A stretch of 47,132 nt of DNA from contig DEDT01000024.1 in assembly GCA_002350105.1 (NCBI GenBank), positions 1 to 47,132 of the forward strand, read 5' to 3'. A model generated the notes under the pieces. It made no database searches and was not told the DNA's origin. It was given only the letters and a program-made list of their open reading frames with translations. This DNA is from Selenomonadaceae bacterium UBA2897. Lineage in GTDB: Bacteria > Bacillota > Negativicutes > Selenomonadales > Selenomonadaceae. Numbering within the stretch: position 1 is the first letter of the stretch; every line of letters starts with the position of its first letter. Made by a program: the position numbers and the translations under genes. Of this stretch, positions 8,809 through 17,525 are shown in pieces.

Positions 8809-8943
8809 ATGAAACAGACTTTCCAGCCGAACAATCATTGGAGAAAGCAGACTCATGGCTTCCGCGAGCGCATGAAGACGAAGGGCGGCCGTCTCGTTCT
8901 GAAGAGAAGACGCCAGCGCGGCAGAAAGAAGCTTTCGGCATAA
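8809..8943 (+). CDS. rpmH: 50S ribosomal protein L34
   Basis: A 44-residue, highly basic protein starting MKQTFQPNNHWRKQTHGFRE and ending RRRQRGRKKLSA, the standard L34 sequence of the large ribosomal subunit. AAGGAGG lies 12 bases upstream of ATG 8809. It is the first gene of the plus-strand cluster leaving oriC and is followed by rnpA, the conserved arrangement. Confidence 0.97.
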   Translation: MKQTFQPNNHWRKQTHGFRERMKTKGGRLVLKRRRQRGRKKLSA

Positions 8944-8952
8944 ATCCATGCG

Positions 8953-8979
8953 AGGTCACTGCGGTGGCCTTTTCTTTTT
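8953..8979 (+). terminator. Attenuator-like hairpin between rpmH and rnpA
   Basis: A 7-bp stem with one wobble pair (8953-8959 with 8964-8970), a 4-base loop and a T-rich tail TTTCTTTTT. It probably reduces read-through so that L34 is made in excess of RnpA, whose own start lies 66 bp further on. Confidence 0.55.
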
Positions 8980-9045
8980 GGTATGGACTGCCTGCGGGCA
9001 GATTTTTATATAGGATTTTGTTTATACTGGATGGGGAGAATTGCG

Positions 9046-9411
9046 ATGCTGACTTTACCGAGAAAACGGATGCTGAAGCGGCGCAGTGATTTCCAGAAAG
9101 TCTATCGGAGCGGGCATTCTTTCGCCAATCGATACTTCGTGCTCTATGTATTCCGCTTGCCGAAGGGAGAGAAGAGGCTTTCCGGCCGGGTCGCGTTCGC
9201 GGCGGGCAAGAAGCTCGGCTGTGCCGTCGTGCGCAATCGCGTGAAGCGCCTGCTGCGCGAGGCCTACCGCCAGCACCAGCATGAGCTCAGGGACGGCATG
9301 GCATTGCTCCTCGTCGGGCGGCGCGGGGCTGTGAAGGCTTCGGGCACCGAGGTGGAGCGCTCTTTCATGCGCGTGGCGCGCAAGGCGGGCATCGCCCGGG
9401 AGGATGGCTGA
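9046..9411 (+). CDS. rnpA: Ribonuclease P protein component
   Basis: The protein cofactor of RNase P (5' maturation of tRNA), 121 residues. It shows PRKRMLKRRSDFQKVYRSG near the N-terminus and the RNA-binding signature AVVRNRVKRLLREAYR. I begin it at ATG 9046, which has GGGGAG 7 bases upstream, rather than at the longer frame start at 8983. Its stop overlaps the yidD start by one base (TGATG), so the two are translationally coupled. Confidence 0.95.
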   Translation: MLTLPRKRMLKRRSDFQKVYRSGHSFANRYFVLYVFRLPKGEKRLSGRVAFAAGKKLGCAVVRNRVKRLLREAYRQHQHELRDGMALLLVGRRGAVKASGTEVERSFMRVARKAGIAREDG

Positions 9412-9620
9412 TGCAGCGGCTGCTTTTGCTTTTGATCCGGTTCTATCGGACATGGCTGTCGCCTCTGAAGCCGCCTTCCTGCCGCTACATTCCCACCTGC
9501 TCCGAGTACGCCCTGATCGCGATTACGCGCTATGGGGCACGACGCGGCGGCTGGCTGGCACTCAAGCGCATCCTGCGCTGTCATCCTTTCCATAAGGGTG
9601 GCTACGATCCCGTGCCCTGA
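9411..9620 (+). CDS. yidD: Membrane insertion efficiency factor YidD
   Basis: A 69-residue protein with an N-terminal amphipathic helix (QRLLLLLIRFYRTWLSP), the conserved CRYIPTCSEYA and the C-terminal CHPFHKGGYDPVP. YidD supports insertion of proteins through YidC. It overlaps rnpA by one base and precedes yidC by 45 bp, the conserved order. Confidence 0.95.
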   Translation: MQRLLLLLIRFYRTWLSPLKPPSCRYIPTCSEYALIAITRYGARRGGWLALKRILRCHPFHKGGYDPVP

Positions 9621-9665
9621 CGGCTGCTGATCACTGTTGAAGAAAATAGGATGTGACAATTAGAA

Positions 9666-10349
9666 ATGGGTTTCTTTGGTTCGCTGTTTCAGCCCATCGA
9701 GGATTTGCTGGGCTTCGTGCTGCAGCTGCTCTTTAATCTAACGGATATCACGGGCTTTGGCAGCTACGGCATGGCCATCATCCTGCTGACGATCATCATC
9801 AAGATGCTGCTCTATCCGTTGACGGTCAAGCAGGTCAAGTCGATGAAGGCCATGCAGGAGCTTTCGCCGAAAATGAAGAAGCTGCAGGAGAAGTACAAGG
9901 ATAATCCGCAGCTCATGCAGCAGAAACTGGGCGAGCTCTACAAGGATGCCGGCGTCAACCCGCTGGCCGGCTGCCTGCCGCTGCTCGTGCAGATGCCGAT
10001 CCTCATGGGCATGTACTACGCACTGTACAACTTCCAGTATCCCTCGGAAGAGGCGGCTGCCTTCCTCTGGCTGCCGAGCATGTCGGATCCGGATCCGCTG
10101 TATATCCTGCCGATTCTCTCGGCCTTCACGACCTGGCTGCAGCAGAAGATGACGACGACGGAAATGAATGCGCAGATGAAGATCATGATGACGGTCATGC
10201 CGCTCTTCATCGGCTGGATTTCCCTGAATTTCCCCTCCGGCCTCGTGCTGTACTGGGTGACGATGAACATCGTGCAGATCGCGCAGCAGTGGTGGATGTA
10301 CCGTGGGGATGACAAGAAGCCTGGCAAGGCCAAGAAGGAGCATGCCTGA
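9666..10349 (+). CDS. yidC: Membrane protein insertase YidC/Oxa1
   Basis: A short, Gram-positive-like YidC of 227 residues without the large periplasmic domain. After the N-terminal hydrophobic region it has the family core: a first TM segment (GMAIILLTIIIKMLLYPLT), a positively charged cytoplasmic coiled hairpin (MKAMQELSPKMKKLQEKYK), GVNPLAGCLPLLVQMPIL, and the last two TM segments ending FPSGLVLYWVTMNIVQI. The tail is basic (KKPGKAKKEH), as in ribosome-binding forms. I see no lipobox or clear signal peptide. Its stop overlaps jag by one base (TGATG arrangement). Confidence 0.95.
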   Translation: MGFFGSLFQPIEDLLGFVLQLLFNLTDITGFGSYGMAIILLTIIIKMLLYPLTVKQVKSMKAMQELSPKMKKLQEKYKDNPQLMQQKLGELYKDAGVNPLAGCLPLLVQMPILMGMYYALYNFQYPSEEAAAFLWLPSMSDPDPLYILPILSAFTTWLQQKMTTTEMNAQMKIMMTVMPLFIGWISLNFPSGLVLYWVTMNIVQIAQQWWMYRGDDKKPGKAKKEHA

Positions 10350-11191
10350 TGGCTGAGGCAATCGAAGTGACGGGCGCTAGCATCAAGGCGGCACTCGCCG
10401 ACGCGCTGCAGGAGTTGCACTGCACGAAAGACGATATCGAGTATGTCGTGCTGCAGCAGCCGAAGGCCGCTTTTCTCGGGCTGTTCGGCGGCCGTCCGGC
10501 GCGCCTGCGCGTCATGCGCAAGGAACAGCTGGCAGAGTCGGCTGGGACTGCTGCGGCGGTTGAGGCTGAAGAAAAAACAGAAAAAGTTGCGGCAGTGCCC
10601 GAGGCGGTAACGCCAGGGCCCGGGACGGAAGCAAAAGCCCTGCAGGCCGGTGAAACAGCCGCTGCACCGGCAGAGACAGCGGCTGTTGAGGCGGCTGCCC
10701 CCAAAGAAGAGCCGACGGCAGAGGAGCAGCTTGCACGCGCGGAGAAGTTCCTGCACGAGGTGCTGGCGGCCATGCAGGTGCCTGTGGAGATTACGCGCAG
10801 CGAGAGTGAGGAAGGCACGGTATTCAGCCTCAAGGGCAGGAATATGGGCATCCTCATCGGCAAGCACGGCCAGACGCTGGATGCGCTGCAGTATCTCGCG
10901 AACCTCGCGGCGAACCGCGGCGTGGATGGCGAGCGTCAGCATATCCTGCTCGATATCGAGAACTACCGTGCCCGCCGCGCGGAGACGCTGCGCACGCTCG
11001 CGGATCATCTGGCAGCCAAGGCCTGCCGCACGCACCGTGAGGTACGCCTGGAGCCGATGAACCGCCATGAGCGCAAGATCATCCATACGGCGCTGCAGGA
11101 CAGCGACCGCGTGACGACGCGCAGCGAGGGCGAGGAGCCCCGCCGCTATGTGGTTATCGTGCCACGCTGCGGTCGAGCCATGGTTAAGTAA
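10349..11191 (+). CDS. jag: Jag/KhpB RNA-binding protein
   Basis: A 280-residue RNA-binding protein with three parts. The Jag-N domain is at 1-50 (IKAALADALQEL ... KAAFLGLFGGRPARLRV). An Ala/Glu/Pro-rich linker follows at about 55-125. The C-terminus carries a KH domain (GILIGKHGQTLDALQYL) and an R3H domain (RRAETLRTLADHLAAKA ... MNRHERKIIHTAL). In Firmicutes KhpB partners KhpA and affects cell division and sRNA binding; the role here is inferred. It is coupled to yidC and followed by a strong terminator. Confidence 0.93.
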   Translation: MAEAIEVTGASIKAALADALQELHCTKDDIEYVVLQQPKAAFLGLFGGRPARLRVMRKEQLAESAGTAAAVEAEEKTEKVAAVPEAVTPGPGTEAKALQAGETAAAPAETAAVEAAAPKEEPTAEEQLARAEKFLHEVLAAMQVPVEITRSESEEGTVFSLKGRNMGILIGKHGQTLDALQYLANLAANRGVDGERQHILLDIENYRARRAETLRTLADHLAAKACRTHREVRLEPMNRHERKIIHTALQDSDRVTTRSEGEEPRRYVVIVPRCGRAMVK

Positions 11192-11200
11192 GATTTGTAA

Positions 11201-11226
11201 AGGACTGTGATAGCAGTCCTTTTTTT
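11201..11226 (+). terminator. Terminator after jag
   Basis: A 7-bp stem (AGGACTG with CAGTCCT), a short loop and seven T residues lie immediately after jag. mnmE therefore probably has its own promoter or depends on read-through. Confidence 0.85.
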
Positions 11227-11260
11227 ACAGGAAAGAGAGTAGGGAAAGGAGGCGGCGGTG

Positions 11261-12643
11261 ATGCAGCAGGGCGAAACCATCAGTGCCATCGCCACGGCAC
11301 CGGGAGCGGGCGGCATCGGCGTCATCCGCATCAGCGGCGCGCAGGCATTGACGGTGGCAGACCGGGTATTCCGCGCCGCGAATGGCAGGAAACTGGCAGA
11401 ACTCCCCGCGCGTCAGGTCGTCTACGGCCATGCTGTAGATGCGGCGGGCGAGGTCATCGATGAGGTCATGGCCATCGTAATGCGTGCGCCACATTCCTAT
11501 ACCTGCGAGGATGTCGTGGAGCTGCAGGCGCACGGCAGCAACGTAGCCTTGCGGCAGATCCTGCGCCTGACCTGGCAGGCGGGCGCGCGGCAGGCCGAGC
11601 GTGGCGAGTTCACCAAGCGAGCCTTCCTCAACGGCAGGCTCGATATTTCGCAGGCCAGGGCGGTCATGGACATCATCCAGGCCCCGACGGAGTACTCGTT
11701 GCGCATGGCCGAAGGCCATCTGGCCGGTTATTTCTCGGGGAAAATCCAGCAGCTGCAGAATGGCATCATGGACATGACCGCGCAGCTGGAAGCGGCCATC
11801 GATTTCCCAGAGGACGGCGTCGAAGAGGCGACGGGCGAGGAAATCCGCACGCAGACCGGGAAGCTGCGGCAAGCGATTGCGCAGCTCCTCCATACGGCGC
11901 ATACGGGGCGCATCCTCAAGGATGGCCTGATGACGGCCATCGTGGGCAAGCCGAACGTGGGTAAGTCCAGCCTGCTCAATGCGCTGCTGCGTGAGGAGCG
12001 TGCCATCGTGACGGATATCCCCGGCACGACGCGCGATGCCATTGAGGAATATGCAGAGGTCGGCGGCGTGCCGTTGCGTATCATCGATACGGCGGGCATC
12101 CGTGCGACCGACGATGTCGTGGAGCAGATGGGGGTCGAGAAGGCCAAGGAATATGTTTCACGTGCAACATTGGTGTTGGCGCTCTTCGATGGCTCGCGGC
12201 CATTGGCAGCGGAGGACGAGGAGATTCTTGCCCTCTTGTCTGGCAAGACGGCACTGCTGCTGCTCACGAAGGCCGACCTGCCTGCCGTGACGACGGCGGA
12301 GCAGCTGCAGGCCAGAGTGCCAGAGGAAAAGGTGCTCACGCTCTCCACGCGCACGGGCGCGGGGCTCGACGAGCTCGGCGACTGGGTGCACGACTTCGCA
12401 TGGGCGGATGAGATCGTGGGCGAGGAAGGCGGTTTCGTGAGCGATGAGCAGCAGGCCGAGACACTGCGCCAGGCCGATGCACAGCTCGCAGCGGCGCTTG
12501 CGACACTTGACAGCGGTATGGGGCTCGATTGCGTATCCATCGATCTGCGCGCCGCCTGGGAGAAACTGGGCGAGCTCACGGGCCGCACGGTGCGTGAGGA
12601 TCTGCTCGACGAGATTTTCAGCCGGTTCTGCATCGGCAAGTAA
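11261..12643 (+). CDS. mnmE: tRNA uridine-5-carboxymethylaminomethyl GTPase MnmE
   Basis: A 460-residue GTPase which, with MnmG, installs the cmnm5 group on wobble U34 of certain tRNAs. The N-terminal formyl-THF-binding domain begins GETISAIATAPGAGGIGVIRISG. The G domain has GKPNVGKSS, DIPGTTRD, DTAG and TKAD, and the protein ends with the required CIGK cysteine motif. A GTG at 11258 is an alternative start one codon earlier; the GGAGG at 11248-11252 suits either. A parS-like site (12154-12169) is embedded in its coding sequence as codons for YVSRAT. Confidence 0.96.
   Translation: MQQGETISAIATAPGAGGIGVIRISGAQALTVADRVFRAANGRKLAELPARQVVYGHAVDAAGEVIDEVMAIVMRAPHSYTCEDVVELQAHGSNVALRQILRLTWQAGARQAERGEFTKRAFLNGRLDISQARAVMDIIQAPTEYSLRMAEGHLAGYFSGKIQQLQNGIMDMTAQLEAAIDFPEDGVEEATGEEIRTQTGKLRQAIAQLLHTAHTGRILKDGLMTAIVGKPNVGKSSLLNALLREERAIVTDIPGTTRDAIEEYAEVGGVPLRIIDTAGIRATDDVVEQMGVEKAKEYVSRATLVLALFDGSRPLAAEDEEILALLSGKTALLLLTKADLPAVTTAEQLQARVPEEKVLTLSTRTGAGLDELGDWVHDFAWADEIVGEEGGFVSDEQQAETLRQADAQLAAALATLDSGMGLDCVSIDLRAAWEKLGELTGRTVREDLLDEIFSRFCIGK
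12154..12169 (+). other. parS-like site 1 (inside mnmE)
   Basis: TGTTTCACGTGCAACA, one base from the palindromic Firmicutes parS TGTTTCACGTGAAACA. It lies within the mnmE G domain, 14 kb from parA. Confidence 0.85.
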
Positions 12644-12688
12644 GAAGAGACAGACAATCATTTGGTGACAAAGGAGTAAGGCAAGAGG

Positions 12689-14596
<1,908 letters not shown>

Positions 14597-14626
14597 GAGA
14601 GTAATATAGAGAAAAGAGGGGATTTC

Positions 14627-15355
14627 ATGGAAAAGGAGCTTTTCAGGGCTTCCCTGCAGGAGGCGGCGGCAGCCTACGGTCTGATGCTTACAACAGAGCA
14701 GCTGGCGCAGTTCACGCGCTACTACGAGCTGCTCATCGCGTGGAACGAGAAGATGAACCTCACGGCGCTCACGGCGCCGCAGGAGGTAGCTGTGAAGCAT
14801 ATGATCGACTCGTTGACGGCATATCGGCCGGAGTTTTTCCCCGCGGGCACGCGAGTCATCGACGTGGGTACGGGTGCGGGTTTTCCCGGCCTGCCACTGA
14901 AGATTTTCTGCCCGGAGATCCGGCTCGTGCTCATGGATTCCCTGCAGAAGCGCGTGAACTTCCTGCAGGCCGTCGTAAATGAGCTCGGCCTCAGGGATGT
15001 CACCTGTGTCCATGCGCGGGCCGAGGAGGGCGCGAGGAATAAAGCCTGGCGCGAGCAGTTCGACATCGCGGTCTCGCGGGCTGTGGCGCGCCTGCCCATC
15101 CTCTGCGAGTACTGCCTGCCCTTCGTGAAGCGCGGCGGGTATTTCCTCGCGCTGAAGGGCGCGCAGTTCGCAGCCGAGGCGGAGGAGGCCAGGAAAGCCA
15201 TAAAGGTTCTGGGTGGCAAGGACATGCAGCTGCGTCAGGTGAAGCTGCCGGGGCTTACGGATCAGCGCGCCATCATCGAGATCCATAAGACCATGCCGAC
15301 GCCGAAGGCCTATCCGCGCAAGGCGGGCACGCCGTCCAGGCAGCCAATTCTCTGA
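14627..15355 (+). CDS. rsmG: 16S rRNA m7G527 methyltransferase RsmG
   Basis: A 242-residue SAM-dependent methyltransferase for 16S rRNA G527. It carries the GidB signature: YYELLIAWNEKMNLTA, then the SAM-binding loop VIDVGTGAGFPGLPLKI, then DSLQKRVNFLQAVVNELGL and SRAVARLPILCEYCLP. Shine-Dalgarno GAGGGG precedes ATG 14627. In many Firmicutes noc/parA follow directly; here parAB is displaced by about 11 kb. Confidence 0.95.
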   Translation: MEKELFRASLQEAAAAYGLMLTTEQLAQFTRYYELLIAWNEKMNLTALTAPQEVAVKHMIDSLTAYRPEFFPAGTRVIDVGTGAGFPGLPLKIFCPEIRLVLMDSLQKRVNFLQAVVNELGLRDVTCVHARAEEGARNKAWREQFDIAVSRAVARLPILCEYCLPFVKRGGYFLALKGAQFAAEAEEARKAIKVLGGKDMQLRQVKLPGLTDQRAIIEIHKTMPTPKAYPRKAGTPSRQPIL

Positions 15356-15425
15356 GCGCGGCAAAATATTTGCTACTTTCATTTCCTTTTCAGCCAAAGT
15401 GCGCGTTCTTTTCAGATTGCCTTGC

Positions 15426-15605
15426 TACTATATACGTGTCGGTAGGAAATCCTCAGGGAAACGGGGCCGGGAACCGAACGTCTGGTTCTCCTTTCCGCTT
15501 CCTTTACCTAACGATAAGGATATACATCCTTTCCTTCTCTCACTAACATCATAAAACTCAAATCCCTATCCCTTCGGGCCGGCCTTGCGCCGGCCTTCTT
15601 TTTAT
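15426..15605 (+). ncRNA. Candidate small RNA downstream of rsmG
   Basis: An extended -10 (TGC-TACTAT, -10 at 15426-15431) is followed by a long nested stem spanning 15441-15508. The base pairs GGTA with TACC and GGAA with TTCC, and the apical arm pairs GGGAACC with GGTTCTC. A second hairpin follows at 15516-15531 (AAGGAT/ATCCTT), then a pyrimidine-rich single strand. A strong terminator closes it (GGCCGGC stem at 15577-15583 and 15589-15595, then TTCTTTTT). No ORF fits. The transcript would be about 170 nt. I could not match it to 6S or SRP RNA. It might instead be the rsmG 3' untranslated region, with the terminator serving rsmG. Confidence 0.45.
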
Positions 15606-15645
15606 CTGCAGGCGTCCGCTGAGAGGATATATACTGTTTATTATC

Positions 15646-15692
15646 AGTGCATAAAATAATAAATTACATCGTCTTTTCTCGTATTATGCACT
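15646..15692. repeat. Inverted repeat in AT-rich spacer
   Basis: A perfect 9-bp inverted repeat AGTGCATAA ... TTATGCACT with a 29-base AT-rich spacer lies 38 bp upstream of the -35 of the next RNA gene. It may be a regulator site or DnaA-like half-sites (TTATGCACT resembles TTATNCACA). Confidence 0.4.
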
Positions 15693-15729
15693 ACAGATAC
15701 TGTATACAATAAAAAATAAAAGAAAATAC

Positions 15730-15758
15730 TTGCATTATTCCCGGGGATGTGTTACTAT
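15730..15758 (+). promoter_or_regulatory. Promoter of the 350-nt structured RNA
   Basis: TTGCAT at 15730-15735 and TACTAT at 15753-15758 are spaced by 17 bp. Transcription would begin near 15762-15766, right at the first base-paired element of the RNA. Confidence 0.65.
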
Positions 15759-15761
15759 ATA

Positions 15762-16118
15762 GTCAAGCAAAGGAACAAGGTTCAAACCAATGAAAACCAG
15801 TTCCGTTGACAGCCAGGGTGGTTCACATGTGAGGAGGAGATTCCGATGGGCCCGTAACGTAAGTGTCAGGTTCAACTTCACAGCCGCCACAGGGACGGAC
15901 AAAGCTAGCGGTTCGTCAGGGCGATCAGTGATATGGTCAGATGAAAGAGGTCTTGCGTATGAGGAATTACGAGATCTTCATCAGCGCTACGAAGCACGTA
16001 ACGAAATAAAAGGAGGAGAGTCCAATGGGCCAGTAAATGGTGCCATGGAACAAGCGTACATGGACAACGAAATAAATTGTTAGACCGCTCGTGCAGGATG
16101 TACGGGCGGTCTATTTGT
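15762..16118 (+). ncRNA. Large structured RNA with two Shine-Dalgarno/3-codon ORF modules
   Basis: The region has a promoter at its 5' end and an 11-bp terminator stem (AGACCGCTCGT/ACGGGCGGTCT) with a T-rich tail at its 3' end. Between them are several nested helices. Near the 5' end, GTCAA pairs with TTGAC and GGAAC with GTTCC (15762-15810). In the middle, 15940-15982 pairs GATGAA/TTCATC, GGTCT/AGATC and CGTA/TACG. Near the 3' end, 16043-16063 pairs CCATG/CATGG. Two 25-base modules (15833-15857 and 16012-16036) match at 22 of 25 positions. Each reads GGAGGAGA, a short spacer, ATG GGC, one more codon, and TAA. The open frame from 15790 to 16083 has an unnatural composition and I do not regard it as a gene. 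I do not recognise the RNA. A known class such as raiA-type RNAs is possible and needs a covariance-model search. Confidence 0.7.
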
Positions 16119-16202
16119 TTGCATTTGTAAGTAAAAGCAGGGACGGCCTCTCGATGATTTTTATCTGGCAGGTGACAGGAAAAATGCCTCAGTGAGGCGA
16201 AT

Positions 16203-16218
16203 CTATAGTATACTATAG
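16203..16218. promoter_or_regulatory. Perfect 16-bp palindrome upstream of the secreted protein gene
   Basis: CTATAGTATACTATAG lies 38 bp before the ATG at 16256, after a short hairpin (GCCTC/GAGGC). It overlaps -10-like hexamers (TATAGT, TATACT), so it could be an operator; no clear -35 was found. Confidence 0.4.
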
Positions 16219-16255
16219 GGTAGATGAAACTGAGTATGCTACAGGAGTGAGATAG

Positions 16256-17290
16256 ATGAAGCTAGAGCAGGGAATCGTGCTGGGGCTGATGGCTTGTCTG
16301 CTTGGCTGCCCGTTGTCCGTGGAGGCGGCTGCCACGTCGCCAGCGACGCAGGAAGCACAGACGGAGATTGCCGCAGCGGCTAAGGGTAATGATGATAATG
16401 TGCCGCAAACGTCCAATGTAAAAAAGGATGATGCGGCGAAGAAAGCGGCCGCGAAGAAAAAGGCTGAGGCCGCGAAAAAGGCGGCGGCAGCGAAAGCCGC
16501 CAATGCGGCCCAGCAGAAAATGGAAAAGGCGGATGCTGGTGTGCAAAAGGCTGCGGCCAAGGCGGATGAGAACATCCAAAAAGCAGCGGCTAAGGCCGGC
16601 AGTGGTATGAAACAGCAGCAGGCTGCAGCGAAGGAGCAAAAGGCACCGCAACCAGCGGCCGGGGCGGTGGAGCAGAAAGCACCACAGGAATTCAACGTTG
16701 GTGAGCCGACAGTAACGGCGGAGCAGGTCATTGCGGAGCTGGAGGCCAAGCATAAGGCCGAAAAAGCACAGCAGCAGGCAGAGGCCGCTGCTCCTCAGGG
16801 TCAGTCACAAAAAAGCAAAAAGGCTAAGACGAGATACGTCAAACTGCTGAATGACAATGGTTTTGACTATTGTTTGGATACGCAGAATGTGCGCTGGATC
16901 AAGATGCCGCATTCCGGAGGCGAAGAGATCGCCGATATCTGGGTGCGCCTCGTGCCGGACGGCACGCAGCAACCAGCGAAAGAGGATGTTCAGGGGAACT
17001 ACGAGTATAAGTCCGGCTCGACGTACTATCTGGAGCACTATTACCTGCGCCCGAAGACGCAGCAGATCCAGTTCCTCAGCGAGCTGGAGGTAACGGGCCG
17101 CCCGGACAATGCGATCAAGGAACGGCCTTACAGCGCACAGAACTGGGAGAATCTCGTGCCCGGCTCCATTGAGGACGATATCTATCATCAGGCTATGAAG
17201 AATATGCCGAAGAACAAGCTGGGCGGTCATTCTTTCGGGGGCAAGAGCTTGCGTGATATCATCGAGGATACGGTGAATATTTCTCTCTGA
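16256..17290 (+). CDS. Secreted Ala/Lys/Gln-rich protein of unknown function
   Basis: A 344-residue exported protein. It starts with a hydrophobic signal (GIVLGLMACLLGCPLSVEAAA). LLGC at 15-18 could be a lipobox, while SVEA-A near 24 would suit signal peptidase I. Residues about 58-180 are an Ala/Lys/Gln-rich helical or coiled-coil region (repeated KKAAA, EKAQQ). The C-terminal ~150 residues form a compact domain (RYVKLLNDNGFDYCLDTQNVRWIKMP ... DIWVRLVPDG ... YYLEHYYLRPKTQQIQFLSELEV) resembling secreted Negativicutes proteins of unknown function. CAGGAGTGAG precedes the start. It converges on the purine gene across a DnaA-box-rich spacer. No function can be assigned. Confidence 0.85.
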   Translation: MKLEQGIVLGLMACLLGCPLSVEAAATSPATQEAQTEIAAAAKGNDDNVPQTSNVKKDDAAKKAAAKKKAEAAKKAAAAKAANAAQQKMEKADAGVQKAAAKADENIQKAAAKAGSGMKQQQAAAKEQKAPQPAAGAVEQKAPQEFNVGEPTVTAEQVIAELEAKHKAEKAQQQAEAAAPQGQSQKSKKAKTRYVKLLNDNGFDYCLDTQNVRWIKMPHSGGEEIADIWVRLVPDGTQQPAKEDVQGNYEYKSGSTYYLEHYYLRPKTQQIQFLSELEVTGRPDNAIKERPYSAQNWENLVPGSIEDDIYHQAMKNMPKNKLGGHSFGGKSLRDIIEDTVNISL

Positions 17291-17342
17291 TTCGTGTAAA
17301 GTTTGTGCATCACTGGCAAAGTAATGCACTTAATGCACAGGG

Positions 17343-17497
17343 TTATACACAGGATGAGCCTTGAGATGCGGAAAAAGTCAAAGTTATACACAAAGTTATT
17401 GACATATCCACAGCTTTGTGCATAGCCATGTGGATAATAAAGGGACGCTGACCTTATGCACGGTCAGCGTCCCTTTTGCTGTGGGTTATGTGGATGA
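17343..17497. other. Off-origin DnaA-box cluster
   Basis: Within 155 bp there is a perfect box on the minus strand (17429-17437) and two TTATACACA boxes (17343-17351, 17384-17392). ATATCCACA lies at 17404-17412 and TCATCCACA (minus) at 17489-17497, with several TGTGCAT half-matches nearby. The cluster lies between convergent genes about 9 kb from the dnaA origin. It could titrate DnaA, help regenerate DnaA-ATP, or be an auxiliary origin element. Confidence 0.6.
17438..17478. terminator. Bidirectional terminator between convergent genes
   Basis: A perfect 12-bp stem GGGACGCTGACC/GGTCAGCGTCCC with an 8-base loop is flanked by TTTT on one side and TAAA on the other. It can terminate both the secreted protein gene and the purine gene. 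Confidence 0.85.
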
Positions 17498-17525
17498 CAG
17501 GTCAATGGCCTGATGCTTTTATAGC

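Noticed and set aside
15813..15833. T-box-like AGGGTGG in the large RNA
   Set aside because: It is followed by TTCAC rather than the T-box consensus, there is no Stem I or antiterminator, and no downstream gene is controlled.
15790..16083. 97-codon open frame starting MKTSSVDSQGGSH
   Set aside because: Composition is not protein-like, the Shine-Dalgarno is poor, and the frame runs through base-paired elements of the structured RNA and through two other ribosome-binding sites.
15762..16118. tmRNA or RNase P RNA identity for the large RNA
   Set aside because: It lacks the tRNA-like ends and CCA of tmRNA and lacks the conserved GAGGAAAGTCC core of RNase P RNA.
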